Of a stretch of 51,148 nt of DNA, positions 42,933 to 51,148 are shown piece after piece. Source of the DNA: Sphingomonas sp. A2-49. GTDB lineage: Bacteria > Pseudomonadota > Alphaproteobacteria > Sphingomonadales > Sphingomonadaceae. Position 1 is the stretch's first letter, and each line of letters begins with the position of its first letter. Location of the stretch: NCBI RefSeq assembly GCF_025548555.1, contig NZ_JAJLPA010000026.1:1-51148 (forward strand), written 5' to 3'. Under the pieces are notes generated by a model, which was not told where the DNA came from, made no database searches, and worked only from the letters and a program-made list of their open reading frames with translations. The position numbers were made by a program, and so were the translations under genes.

Positions 42933-44078
42933 ATGGCTCTCGATCCCGACACATTCGACGCGCTGATCGACACCGTTCGCCGCTTCGTCGCCGAACGGCT
43001 GCGCCCGCTCGAGGCGGACGTCGAGGCGGCCGATGCCATCCCCGACGCGGTCGTCGCCGAGATGAAGGCGATGGGTCTGTTCGGCCTGTCGATCGCCGAG
43101 GACTTCGGCGGGCTCGGCCTAGACATGGTCGAGGAATGCCGCGTCGCGATCGAGATGGGCCGGACGACCCCCGCCTTCCGCTCCACGTTCGGGACCAATG
43201 TCGGGATCGGCAGCCAGGGGCTGGTGATGGCGGGCACGCCCGAACAGAAGGCCGAATGGTTGCCCAGGATCGCCAGCGGCGAAATCGTCACCAGTTTCGC
43301 GCTGACCGAGCCCGACGTGGGCAGCGATTCGGGCGCGGTGAAGACGCGCGCGGTCCGCGACGGCGACGTCTATCGCCTGTCCGGCACCAAGCGCTACATC
43401 ACCAATGCCGACAAAGCGCAGCTGTTCACCGTGATGGCGCGCACCGGCGAGGAGAAAGGCGCGCGCGGCGTCTCCGCCTTCCTGGTGCCGCGCGACCTGC
43501 CCGGCATCACGATCGGCGAGCCCGAGAAGAAGATGGGGCAGAAGGGCGCCAAGGTCGCCGACGTGCATTTCGACGACGTCCCGGTGCCCGCCGCGAACCG
43601 GCTCGGCGCGGAGGGCGAAGGCTTCAAGATCGCGATGCGCGTGCTCGACCGCGGCCGGCTGCACATCAGCGCGGTCTGCGTCGGCGTCGCCGAGCGGCTG
43701 ATCGCCGACAGCGTCGCCTATGCCGGTGGCCGCAGCCAGTTCGGCCAGCCGATCGCGTCGCACCAGCTAATCCAGGGCATGATCGCCGACATGAAGACCG
43801 AAGCGCTGGTCGCGCGCGCGATGGTGCTGGACACCGCGGCGAAGAAGGATCGCGGCGAGGACGTCGTGCTCGAATCCGCCGCCGCCAAGTATTTCGCATC
43901 CGAGATGGTCGGTCGCGTCGCCGACAAGGCGGTGCAGATCTATGGCGGTGCGGGCTATATCGCCGATTACGGCATCGAACGCCTGTACCGCGACGTCCGG
44001 CTGTTCCGCATCTACGAAGGCACCAGCCAGATCCAGCAGGTCATCATCGCGCGCGAGACGATGAAACGGGGCGGATGA
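42933..44078 (+). CDS. Acyl-CoA dehydrogenase
   Basis: A 381-residue FAD-dependent acyl-CoA dehydrogenase. It has the N-terminal helical domain, the FALTEPDVGSDSGAVKTRA flavin-binding strand (about 120-140), the catalytic base region YEGTSQIQQVIIARETM (about 358-374) with the Glu in YEGT, and the typical QFGQPIASHQLIQGMIADM. It oxidises acyl-CoA at the alpha-beta bond and passes electrons to ETF. Chain length is not determined. The SDR 120 bp downstream may act on the product. Confidence 0.94.
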   Translation: MALDPDTFDALIDTVRRFVAERLRPLEADVEAADAIPDAVVAEMKAMGLFGLSIAEDFGGLGLDMVEECRVAIEMGRTTPAFRSTFGTNVGIGSQGLVMAGTPEQKAEWLPRIASGEIVTSFALTEPDVGSDSGAVKTRAVRDGDVYRLSGTKRYITNADKAQLFTVMARTGEEKGARGVSAFLVPRDLPGITIGEPEKKMGQKGAKVADVHFDDVPVPAANRLGAEGEGFKIAMRVLDRGRLHISAVCVGVAERLIADSVAYAGGRSQFGQPIASHQLIQGMIADMKTEALVARAMVLDTAAKKDRGEDVVLESAAAKYFASEMVGRVADKAVQIYGGAGYIADYGIERLYRDVRLFRIYEGTSQIQQVIIARETMKRGG

Positions 44079-44101
44079 CCCCCCTCCCCCATACCGCAAT
44101 C

Positions 44102-44175
44102 CGTCATTGCGCGCGTAGCGAAGCAATCAGCCCGGCCAAGATGTCCCGGCCTGCCGCGCTCCGCTCGCGATGACG
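44102..44175. repeat. GTCATTGCG-type palindromic repeat
   Basis: CGTCATTGCGCGCG (44102-44115) and CGCTCGCGATGACG (44162-44175) form imperfect inverted ends around GTAGCGAAGCAATC and an inner CCGGCC/GGCCTG hairpin. GTCATTGCG...GAAGCAATC repeats are common dispersed palindromes in alphaproteobacteria. This one separates the dehydrogenase and SDR genes. Confidence 0.65.
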
Positions 44176-44197
44176 ACCGAACCGTGAAGGATAACCC

Positions 44198-44986
44198 ATG
44201 GACACCACCTCTCTCTTCCGGCTCGACGGCAAGGTCGCGCTGGTCACCGGCGGCAGCCGCGGCATCGGCAAGATGATCGCCGCCGGCTTCATCGCGCAGG
44301 GCGCCAGGGTCTATATCTCGTCGCGCAAGGCCGCCGCCTGCGACGAGGCCGCGGCGGAGCTCGGCCCGAACTGCATCGCGCTGCCGCAGGACGTCGCCAC
44401 CGTCGCCGGCTGCAAGGCGCTCGCCGCGCAGCTGGCGGAGCATGAGGACCGGCTCGACATCCTCGTCAACAACGCCGGCGCGGCATGGGGCGTGCCGTTC
44501 GAGGAGTTTCCGGAAGCGGGCTGGGACAAGGTCATGGACCTCAACGTCAAGTCACCCTTCTTCCTGACGCAGGCGCTGCACGGCCTGCTGAAGGCGGCGG
44601 GATCGCCGCAGCGCCCGGCCAAGGTCATCAACATCACCTCGATCGACGGCCAGCGGCTCAATCCGTGGGAAACCTACAGCTATCACGCGTCGAAATCGGC
44701 GCTGATCTACCTCACCAAGCGGATGGCGGCACGACTGGTCCGCGACGCGATCAACGTCACCTCGATCGCGCCGGGCGCCTTCCCGAGCGAGATGAACAAG
44801 GCGGCGCGCGACCACGGCGACGCGATCGCGCGCGGCATCCCGTCGGGACGGATCGGCACCGACGAGGACATGGCGGGCGCCGCCATCTACCTCGCCAGCC
44901 GCGCCGGCGACTATGTCGTGGGCGAGACGATCACCGTCGATGGCGGCCTCGTCCACGCCGCGCTGGGGACCAGCATCGACGCGTGA
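44198..44986 (+). CDS. Short-chain dehydrogenase/reductase (SDR)
   Basis: A 262-residue classical SDR. The NAD(P) motif is TGGSRGIG (17-24); NNAG lies near residue 90; and the catalytic Ser (S148) and YHASK (Y162, K166) are intact. DYVVGETITVDGG closes the fold. Its position after an acyl-CoA dehydrogenase suggests a 3-hydroxyacyl or 3-oxoacyl substrate (RhlG/FabG-like), but this is inferred. A long repeat array follows. Confidence 0.93.
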   Translation: MDTTSLFRLDGKVALVTGGSRGIGKMIAAGFIAQGARVYISSRKAAACDEAAAELGPNCIALPQDVATVAGCKALAAQLAEHEDRLDILVNNAGAAWGVPFEEFPEAGWDKVMDLNVKSPFFLTQALHGLLKAAGSPQRPAKVINITSIDGQRLNPWETYSYHASKSALIYLTKRMAARLVRDAINVTSIAPGAFPSEMNKAARDHGDAIARGIPSGRIGTDEDMAGAAIYLASRAGDYVVGETITVDGGLVHAALGTSIDA

Positions 44987-45085
44987 GGGGGCGCCCGGGG
45001 GGCGGATGCGCGGCGCTCGCCTGCCACGCCTGGCCGACGGGGCATGCGTTTCCCCTGCGCGGCGGACGAAGTCACCCGCACTGCC

Positions 45086-45728
45086 GTCATCCCCGCGGAG
45101 GCGGGAATCCATAGACGTAGACGGTGCGCACCGAGCCGAAACGCCGGCGTGTATGGATCCCCGCCTCCGCGGGGATGACATTCAAGGAGGGAGTGGCGGC
45201 AATCGGCTCTCCCGCACGCGTGCGCTATCGCGGCAGAACGTGCGCCCTCCGGAGTATGGCATACCGTCCGCAATGCTGCATCCCTGCGGCGGGGGCAAAC
45301 ACTCCTCCAGTGCCGTCATCCCCAGGTAGGCGAGCGCATCCGCCCATCAATGCCGTCATCCCCGGGCAGGCGGGGATCCATGGACGCTGACGGTGCGCGC
45401 CGAGCCGAAACGCCGGCGTGTATGGATCCCCGCCTCCGTGGGGATGACATTCAAGGAGGGAGTGGCGGCAATCGGTTCTCCCGCACGCGTGCGCTATCGC
45501 GGCAGAACGTGCGCCCTCCGGAGTATCGTATGCCGTCCGGAATGCTGCATTTCTGCGGCGGGGGCAAACACTCCGCCAGTGCCGTCATCCCCAGGTAGGC
45601 GAGCGCATCCGCCCATCAATACCGTCATCCCCGCGCAGGGGGGGATCCATGGACGCTGACGGTGCGGATCCGGCCGAGACGCCGGCTTGTATGGGGCGCC
45701 GCCTCCGCGGGGATGACATTTGAGAAGG
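45086..45728. repeat. Tandem array of a 269-bp palindrome-bearing unit
   Basis: Two near-identical copies of a 269-bp unit (45121-45389 and 45390-45658) and a partial, diverged third (45659 to about 45728) are joined head to tail. Each unit carries TATGGATCCCCGCC...GGGATGAC and GTCATCCCC palindromes; in front of copy 1, arms 45086-45113 and 45152-45179 are 28 bp each with one mismatch. The array fills the 828-bp gap between the SDR gene and lpdA. Two 88-codon open frames at the same phase in the copies are products of the repeat, not convincing genes. Confidence 0.85.
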
Positions 45729-45814
45729 GAAAGGGGCATCGAACCGAAGGCGCCCCCTTCCCTGCCCTTGCCGGGGCTCGGGAGGGCGGGCTTTCGCCGC
45801 CGCTCCCCCGCCTC

Positions 45815-47209
45815 CTAGAAGTGGATCGCGCGATTGTAGGACGACAGCACGCTTTCGTGCATCATTTCCGACAGCGTCGGGTGCGCGAACACCGTTTCCA
45901 TCAGCTCGTGCTCGGTCGTTTCCAGCTGGCGCGCGATGACATAGCCCTGGATCAGCTCGGTCACTTCGGCGCCGACCATGTGCGCCCCCAGCAGCTCGCC
46001 GGTCTTGGCATCGAACACCGTCTTGACGAAGCCCTCCGCCTCGCCGAGCGCGATCGCCTTGCCGTTGCCGATGAAGGGGAACTTGCCCGCCTTCACCTCA
46101 TAGCCGGCTTCCTTCGCCTTGGCCTCGGTGAAGCCGACGCTGGCGACCTGCGGGCGGGAATAGGTGCAGCCGGGGATGTTCCAAGTCTCGAACGGGTGCG
46201 GGTCCCCGCCCGCGATCTTCTCGACGCAGACGATACCCTCGTGGCTCGCCTTGTGCGCCAGCCACGGCGCGCCGGTGACGTCGCCGATCGCATAGATCCC
46301 CTCGACGTTGGTGCGGCCATAGCCGTCGACCTTGATGTGGCCGCGCTCGGTCTCGACGCCCAGTGCTTCCAGCCCGATGTTTTCGGTATTGGGCACGATG
46401 CCGATCGCGACGATCGCGTGGCTGAACTCGGTGCTGGTGACCGTGCCGTCGGCGCCCTTGATCGCCGCGGTGACGCCGCCCGCGCCGGGCTCCAGCTTTT
46501 CGAGGCCCGATTTGGTGAGGATCTTGATCCCCTGCTTGGTCAGCGCCTTGGTCATGAACTCGCTGACCTCGGCATCCTCGACCGGCAGGATCCGGTCGAG
46601 CATCTCGACGATCGTCACGTCCGCGCCCATGTCGTTGTAGAAGCTGGCGAACTCGACGCCGATCGCGCCCGATCCGATGACCAGCAGCTTGGTCGGCATC
46701 ACCTCCGGCACCATCGCGTGGCGATAGGTCCAGATCGTCTTGCAGTCGGCCTTGGCGAACGGCAGGTCGCGGGCGCGCGCGCCGGTGGCGATCATGATGT
46801 GCTTCGCGTCGAGGTCGATCGTCCTGTCGCCCTGCCTGACCGACAGCTTGCCCTTGCCGGTGACCGTGCCGACGCCTTCGAACACCTGGACCTTGTTCTT
46901 CTTCATCAGGCCCTTGACGCCCGCGTTGAGCTGCCCCGCCACCTTGCGGCTGCGATCGACGATCTTGCCGAGGTCGAACGAGACATTGTCCGCCTTCAGG
47001 CCATAGGCATCGGCGTGGGTCATGTAGTGATAGACCTCCGACGTGCGCAGCAGCGCCTTGGTCGGGATGCAACCCCAGTTGAGGCAGATGCCGCCGAGGC
47101 GCTCGCGCTCGACGATGCCGACCTTCAGGCCGAGCTGGCTCGCCCGGATCGCCGCGACATAGCCGCCGGGGCCCGAGCCGAGGATGAGGAGGTCGAAGGT
47201 ATCAGCCAC
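45815..47209 (-). CDS. lpdA: Dihydrolipoyl dehydrogenase (E3)
   Basis: A 464-residue FAD/NAD flavoprotein disulfide reductase, E3 of the pyruvate or 2-oxoglutarate dehydrogenase complexes. The FAD motif is LGSGPGGYVAAIRASQLG, the redox pair C42/C47 in GGICLNWGCIPTKAL, the NAD fold VIGSGAIGVEFASFY, and the C-terminal base H443 with E448 in HPTLSE. It is grouped with the E2 gene pdhC, with a thioesterase and a small membrane gene between them, so it probably serves pyruvate dehydrogenase. Confidence 0.97.
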   Translation of the reverse strand: MADTFDLLILGSGPGGYVAAIRASQLGLKVGIVERERLGGICLNWGCIPTKALLRTSEVYHYMTHADAYGLKADNVSFDLGKIVDRSRKVAGQLNAGVKGLMKKNKVQVFEGVGTVTGKGKLSVRQGDRTIDLDAKHIMIATGARARDLPFAKADCKTIWTYRHAMVPEVMPTKLLVIGSGAIGVEFASFYNDMGADVTIVEMLDRILPVEDAEVSEFMTKALTKQGIKILTKSGLEKLEPGAGGVTAAIKGADGTVTSTEFSHAIVAIGIVPNTENIGLEALGVETERGHIKVDGYGRTNVEGIYAIGDVTGAPWLAHKASHEGIVCVEKIAGGDPHPFETWNIPGCTYSRPQVASVGFTEAKAKEAGYEVKAGKFPFIGNGKAIALGEAEGFVKTVFDAKTGELLGAHMVGAEVTELIQGYVIARQLETTEHELMETVFAHPTLSEMMHESVLSSYNRAIHF

Positions 47210-47238
47210 GTTAGGAAGTCCTTACCGGGGAGGAAGAG

Positions 47239-47622
47239 TCAGGCCAGCGGCGCGATGCGGCGCGGCTGGCGGTGTTCGTCGGTGGCAACGAAGACGAAGC
47301 GCGCCTGCGTCACCTTGCACGCCTCGTCGACGTGGCGGGCGCGGCGCCATGCCTCCACCTCGATCGTCATCGACGTGTTGCCGACCGCGACGAGGCGGGC
47401 GTAGACCGACACCTCGTCGCCGACCAGCACGGGGGCGTGGAACTTCATCGCGTCGCAGGCGATCGTCACGGCGCGGCCGCGCGCATGCCGCGACGCGACC
47501 GATCCCGCCGCGAGGTCCATCTGGCCCATCAGCCAGCCACCGAAGATATCGCCATACGGATTGGCGTCCGCGGGCATCGCGGTGACGCGGATCGTCGGCG
47601 CGTCCGGGGGCAATCCGGTCAT
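47239..47622 (-). CDS. Acyl-CoA thioesterase (hotdog fold, YciA-like)
   Basis: A 127-residue hotdog thioesterase. PADANPYGDIFGGWLMGQMDLAAGSVASRHA holds the catalytic Asp/hairpin of the YciA/BACH group, and ACDAMKFHAPVLVGDEVSVYARL the second conserved strand. Members hydrolyse short- or medium-chain acyl-CoA. Starting at ATG 47622, it overlaps the stop of the small membrane gene by 4 nt. Its position between E2 and E3 of pyruvate dehydrogenase suggests a role in acetyl-CoA or acyl-CoA balance, which is inferred. Confidence 0.9.
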   Translation of the reverse strand: MTGLPPDAPTIRVTAMPADANPYGDIFGGWLMGQMDLAAGSVASRHARGRAVTIACDAMKFHAPVLVGDEVSVYARLVAVGNTSMTIEVEAWRRARHVDEACKVTQARFVFVATDEHRQPRRIAPLA

Positions 47623-47834
47623 CGCCGCCTCCGATCGATCGCACGGGCGCGGCGCAGCGGTCCGACCCCCATCAGCACGGTCGCCAGCATCGCCGCCGCC
47701 CCGCACCACCAGATCGTCTCGCGCCCCAGCGGATAGGCCCAGGCCGCGGCCCAGGTCATCGCCACCGCCGCCACCAGTCCGGCAGCGACGTGGAGCAGCT
47801 CGATCGCCATCCGGGGCATTGGCGTCCGCGCCAC
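47619..47834 (-). CDS. Small two-helix membrane protein, unknown
   Basis: A 71-residue protein from GTG 47834 (GAGG 5 nt upstream); an internal ATG at 47810 is possible. Two hydrophobic stretches, LLHVAAGLVAAVAMTWAAAW and TIWWCGAAAMLATVLMGV, are followed by a basic tail RRARAIDRRRR. It lies 7 bp after pdhC and overlaps the thioesterase start. It is conserved in position only as far as can be judged here, and its function is unknown. Confidence 0.6.
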   Translation of the reverse strand: MARTPMPRMAIELLHVAAGLVAAVAMTWAAAWAYPLGRETIWWCGAAAMLATVLMGVGPLRRARAIDRRRR

Positions 47835-47841
47835 CCCGGCC

Positions 47842-49194
47842 TCAGGCGAGCATGCCGAGCGGCCGCTCGACCAGCTCCTTGAACGCCTTCATCAGCTGCG
47901 CCCCGTCGGCGCCGTCGATCGCGCGGTGATCGAAGCTGCCGGTCGCGGTCATCACCGTCGCGACGCCAAGTTCGCCGTCGACGATATACGGCCGCGCCTC
48001 GCCTGCGCCGATCGCCATAATCATGCCCTGCGGCGGGTTGATGACCGCCTCGAACTGCTTGATCCCGAACATGCCCATGTTGCTGATCGACGCGGTGCCG
48101 CCCTGGAATTCCTCGGGCTTGAGCTTGTTGTCCTTGGCCCGCGCGGCCAGGTCCTTCACTTCGGTCGAGATCGCCGACAGGCTCTTGGCGTCCGCGCCGA
48201 CGACGATCGGGGTGATGAGACCCGACGGCGTCGACACCGCGACCGAGATGTCGGCGCGCTTGAAGCTGATGAGCTGGTCGGGCGTGAACATCACGTTGCA
48301 CTTGGGCACCGCGATCAGCGCCGCCGCCAGCGCCTTCACCAGCATGTCGTTGACCGACAGCTTGACGCCGCGGCTCTCGAGCGAGGCGTTGAGCTCGCCG
48401 CGCAGCTTGAGCAGCGCGTCGAGGCGCACGTCCACCGTCAGGTATATGTGCGGCACCGTCTGCTTCGATTCGGTCAGGCGGCGCGCGATCGTCTTGCGCA
48501 TGTTGCTGAGCTTGGTCGCCTCGTGCGGGATGTCCGGCACGGCGGCGGGCTTCGCCGCAGGGGCGGGCGCGGCCGGCGCGGGTGCGGCGGCGGTGGCGGC
48601 GGCGGGCGTCGCTGCCCCGGCCTTCGCGCCCTCGACATCCGCCTTGACGATGCGGCCGTTGGGGCCCGATCCGGTGACGCCGGACAGGTCGACGCCCGTG
48701 TCGGCGGCGATGCGGCGGGCGAGCGGGCTCGCCTTCACCCGGCCGCCGGCGGCGGCGGCGGGCGGCGTCGACGGGGCGGCGGCGGCGGCGGGCTTGCCGT
48801 GATCCTCGGTCTCGGTCGCGGTGCGTTCGGCGGGCTTCGCCTCGCTGCCGGTCTTGTTGGGGTCGGTCGGCTCGGGACGCCCCTTGAACTGGTCGTCGGC
48901 GGGCTGCGGCGTCTCGCTCTTCGACGGCGCGGACACGGCGGCCGCATCCTCGCCCTCCTCGGCCAGGATCGCGATCACCGCGCCGACCTTCACATTGTCG
49001 GTACCCTCGGCGATCAGGATCTTGGCGATGACGCCTTCGTCCACCGCCTCGAATTCCATCGTCGCCTTGTCGGTCTCGATCTCGGCCATGATGTCACCGC
49101 TCTTGACGGTGTCGCCTTCCTTGACGAGCCACTTGGCGAGCGTGCCCTCTTCCATCGTCGGCGACAGCGCGGGCATCTTGATCTCGATCGACAT
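47842..49194 (-). CDS. pdhC: Dihydrolipoamide acetyltransferase (PDH E2)
   Basis: A 450-residue E2 of pyruvate dehydrogenase. One lipoyl domain (1-80) carries the lipoylated K43 in [10 protein letters not shown]. After an Ala/Pro/Lys linker comes the peripheral subunit-binding domain ([15 protein letters not shown] and [14 protein letters not shown], near 154-190), then a second linker and the acyltransferase domain with H423 and D427 in [13 protein letters not shown]. It transfers acetyl groups to CoA in the multienzyme core. The ATG at 49194 ([14 protein letters not shown]) is the standard start. E1 genes are not adjacent. Confidence 0.96.
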   Translation of the reverse strand: MSIEIKMPALSPTMEEGTLAKWLVKEGDTVKSGDIMAEIETDKATMEFEAVDEGVIAKILIAEGTDNVKVGAVIAILAEEGEDAAAVSAPSKSETPQPADDQFKGRPEPTDPNKTGSEAKPAERTATETEDHGKPAAAAAPSTPPAAAAGGRVKASPLARRIAADTGVDLSGVTGSGPNGRIVKADVEGAKAGAATPAAATAAAPAPAAPAPAAKPAAVPDIPHEATKLSNMRKTIARRLTESKQTVPHIYLTVDVRLDALLKLRGELNASLESRGVKLSVNDMLVKALAAALIAVPKCNVMFTPDQLISFKRADISVAVSTPSGLITPIVVGADAKSLSAISTEVKDLAARAKDNKLKPEEFQGGTASISNMGMFGIKQFEAVINPPQGMIMAIGAGEARPYIVDGELGVATVMTATGSFDHRAIDGADGAQLMKAFKELVERPLGMLA

Positions 49195-49305
49195 GCAGGT
49201 CCTCTTGCCTGGGGAGCAGGTGGCTCCCTTCGCGCGCGCACGGCGAAGGGTCAACCCTTGCGCGTCGCGGAGCCACGGGCCACGTAGCGGAAAAAGGGGT
49301 CGGGC

Positions 49306-49761
49306 ATGCGCATTTATCTGGTCGTGATCGACGACAGTCCGGAGGCGGAGATCGCGTTGCGCTTCGCCGCGCGGCGCGCGGTGAAGACCGGCGGCGGCGT
49401 CGAGATCCTGACGCTGATCCCGCCGCAGGAGTTCATCGCCTTCGGCGGCGTGCAGGCGACGATCGAGGAAGAGGCGCTGCTGCATGCCGAGGGGCTGGTC
49501 GCCGCCGCCGCGGGGACGCTGGTCGCGGAATCGGGACTGAAGCCCGCGATCACCGTCCGCCAGGGCGAAGGGCCCAGGATCATCCGCGAGATCATCGCCG
49601 CCAATCCGGACATCGCCGCGCTGGTGCTCGGCGCCGCGCCGGCGGGCGCGCCCGGCACGCTCGTCAGCCATTTCGCCGGATCGGACGCGGGCACGCTGCC
49701 CGTCCCCGTCATGATTATCCCCGGTTCGCTGAGCCGCGAGGCGATCGACCGGTTGAGCTGA
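49306..49761 (+). CDS. Universal stress protein family (UspA-like)
   Basis: A 151-residue UspA-type protein: [20 protein letters not shown] at the N-terminus, then the ATP-binding region [20 protein letters not shown], a variant of the usual GxxGxx-S/T motif, and VPVMIIPGS at the end. It is divergent from pdhC. Such proteins respond to starvation or redox stress; the precise trigger is unknown. Confidence 0.88.
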   Translation: MRIYLVVIDDSPEAEIALRFAARRAVKTGGGVEILTLIPPQEFIAFGGVQATIEEEALLHAEGLVAAAAGTLVAESGLKPAITVRQGEGPRIIREIIAANPDIAALVLGAAPAGAPGTLVSHFAGSDAGTLPVPVMIIPGSLSREAIDRLS

Positions 49762-49826
49762 GCGTTCCGCGACCCCCGGCGAATCAGGGGGTTGAGCGCG
49801 GGCACCGGCCGGGCCACACCGATGCC

Positions 49827-51107
49827 ATGGTCATCCTTCCGCTCCTCGCCGCCGCTGCGGCAACCGCCGCCCCCGCTCCCGATCCCGCCCGGCTGAAGGC
49901 GAGCGTCACCGCCCTCGTCGGGTTCGGCACCCGCCACACGCTGTCGTCGGCGACCGATCCGAAGCGCGGCATCGGCGCGGCGCGCACCTGGGCCGCGCGA
50001 CAGTTCGAATCGATCGGGCGCGACTGCGGCGGCTGCATAAAAGTCGAACGGATCAGCCGCAGCTTCACCGGCCCGCGCGCACCGGGCGGCGTCGTGGTCG
50101 AGGACGTGCTGGGCATCCAGCCGGGCCGCGATCCCAACCGCGTCATCATCATCGGCGGCCATATCGACAGCCGCGTCACCGACGTGATGAACGCGACCGC
50201 CGACGCGCCGGGCGCCAACGACGATGCCTCGGGCGTCGCTCTGGTGCTCGAAACCGCGCGGCTGCTGTCGAAGCGCCGGTTCGACGCGACGATCGTCTAC
50301 GTCGCCTTCTCCGCCGAGGAACAGGGACTGTGGGGCGCCGAACTGCTCGCCGATACCGCCGCGACGCGGGGATGGCAGGTGACGGCGATGCTCAACAACG
50401 ACATCGTCGGCAATTCGATCGGCCAGGGCGGCATGCGCGACGCCAATCGCGTGCGCGTCTTTTCCGAAGGCATCCGCGCGTCTGAAGACCTGCCGCAGCA
50501 GCAGCGCCGCCGCGGCGAGGGCGGCGAGGACGACGGCCCCAGCCGCGCGCTCGCCAAGACCATCGACGGCATCGCCGACACGATCCCCGGCGGGTTCGAC
50601 GTCGTTGTCGATCGCCGGCCCGACCGGTTCGGCCGGGGCGGCGACCACGAACCGTTCCTGAAGCGCGGCTATCCGGCGGTGCGCTTCTCGGTCGGGGCGG
50701 AAAACTGGGACCGCCAGCACCAGGACCTGCGCACCGAGGGCGGCACCGTCTATGGCGACACGATCGAGGGGATGGACTTCGCCTATCTGGCGAAGGTCAC
50801 CGCGATCAACGCCGCCACCATCGCACGCCTCGCCGCCGCACCCGCCGCGCCGGCGAGCGTCGGGCTGGTCGGCGACCTGTCGCGCGATACACAGGTCAGC
50901 TGGACGCCGGTCGCCGGGGCGGCGGGCTACCGCATCCGCTGGCGCGCCAACGACACCGCCGTCTGGAGCAAGTCGCAGGACGTGCAGGGCAATGCCGCGA
51001 CGCTGCGCCATGTGCCGGTCGACGACACGTTCTTCGCGGTGTCGGCGCTGGCGGCGGACGGCAGCGAGAGCCTGCCGACGTTCGGGGGTCGGGCACCGCG
51101 GCGCTGA
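49827..51107 (+). CDS. Exported M28 family zinc aminopeptidase with C-terminal fibronectin-like domain
   Basis: A 426-residue M28 peptidase with a signal peptide ([15 protein letters not shown]). Zinc ligands and catalytic residues are H112/D114 in GGHIDSRV, the Asp in NDDASGV, the Glu pair E164/E165 in [12 protein letters not shown], and the Asp and His in NNDIVGN and [17 protein letters not shown]. The final 85 residues ([20 protein letters not shown]...) resemble a fibronectin type III fold. It is probably a secreted or periplasmic aminopeptidase for peptide nutrition. Confidence 0.9.
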   Translation: MVILPLLAAAAATAAPAPDPARLKASVTALVGFGTRHTLSSATDPKRGIGAARTWAARQFESIGRDCGGCIKVERISRSFTGPRAPGGVVVEDVLGIQPGRDPNRVIIIGGHIDSRVTDVMNATADAPGANDDASGVALVLETARLLSKRRFDATIVYVAFSAEEQGLWGAELLADTAATRGWQVTAMLNNDIVGNSIGQGGMRDANRVRVFSEGIRASEDLPQQQRRRGEGGEDDGPSRALAKTIDGIADTIPGGFDVVVDRRPDRFGRGGDHEPFLKRGYPAVRFSVGAENWDRQHQDLRTEGGTVYGDTIEGMDFAYLAKVTAINAATIARLAAAPAAPASVGLVGDLSRDTQVSWTPVAGAAGYRIRWRANDTAVWSKSQDVQGNAATLRHVPVDDTFFAVSALAADGSESLPTFGGRAPRR

Positions 51108-51148
51108 CCGCCCTGCCCGGCGACGCCGTCACCGCTTGCTGCCGAGCC

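Noticed and set aside
42595..42966. A 123-codon open frame in the spacer before the acyl-CoA dehydrogenase gene
   Set aside because: It overlaps the dehydrogenase start in another frame, lacks a ribosome-binding site and has no recognisable domain.
45124..45659. Two 88-codon open frames in a row with almost the same product
   Set aside because: They are in the same phase of two copies of the 269-bp tandem repeat, with no ribosome-binding site, and consist of palindrome translations such as WIPASAGMT. Such frames are often wrongly annotated as proteins.

Overview
The window is about 51 kb of very GC-rich chromosomal DNA with densely packed genes and many 1-4 nt stop/start overlaps. Gene content points to an alphaproteobacterium of the sphingomonad type (Sphingomonas or a close relative). 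Supporting features are the F1FO-ATPase inhibitor zeta subunit (DUF1476), an alpha-type SspB, DUF5076, a single-lipoyl PDH E2, small secreted proteins with a DIVVCARARD-like motif, and the dispersed GTCATCCCCGC palindromes. The assignment rests on recognised protein families, not on a phylogeny. I see no rRNA, tRNA, CRISPR array, phage or transposase gene.

Layout. (1) 1-1407: a BlaI-type repressor and the start of its M56 membrane sensor-protease, preceded by a perfect 16-bp-arm palindrome that looks like the BlaI operator. (2) 1677-5795, minus strand: leuC, an unannotated 35-residue hydrophobic peptide, leuD, an MDR quinone oxidoreductase, ATPase zeta, bolA and a CGFS glutaredoxin. (3) 5796-6641: a repeat-filled spacer. 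(4) 6642-9281: a CoA-transferase whose two subunit genes are separated by a HAD lipoprotein phosphatase and a DUF5076 gene. (5) 9400-15582: ppdK, glyS and glyQ, with a 178-bp element bearing 32-bp terminal inverted repeats between glyQ and glyS. (6) 15678-24837: TraB/GumN lipoprotein, ribosomal L25, pth, a TIGR02466 oxygenase, two related glycine-zipper proteins with a shared upstream palindrome, OsmC, a lipoprotein, a PHB-depolymerase-like esterase, crcB and an RluA pseudouridine synthase.

(7) 24983-30856: a GNAT and sspB, divergent from a histidine cluster hisB-yciI-hisH-hisA-(repeats)-hisF-two unknown genes-hisE-HIT. The genes hisG, hisD, hisC and hisI are not present. (8) 30981-38695: an APC amino-acid permease, a PfkB/adenosine kinase, an EI24 membrane protein, a lipoprotein, a secreted unknown, queG and a NatAB-like ABC exporter. 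(9) 38743-44986: a cytochrome P450, an EEP-family protein, an orphan conserved protein, an exported MsrB, a CHAP-domain protein, an acyl-CoA dehydrogenase and an SDR. (10) 44987-45814: a 269-bp tandem repeat built from palindromes. (11) 45815-51107: lpdA (E3), a hotdog thioesterase, a small membrane protein and pdhC (E2), divergent from a universal stress protein and an exported M28 peptidase. The E1 genes are not in view.

Most genes are ordinary core metabolism (leucine, histidine, pyruvate/acetyl-CoA, ketone-body CoA transfer, translation). The least explained material is the dispersed palindromic elements with long terminal inverted repeats, an apparent in-frame repeat-derived insertion in glyS, the small membrane peptide between leuC and leuD, the split CoA-transferase operon and the twin glycine-zipper genes. 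I find no clear evidence for a wholly new multi-gene system; these are the best candidates for follow-up.
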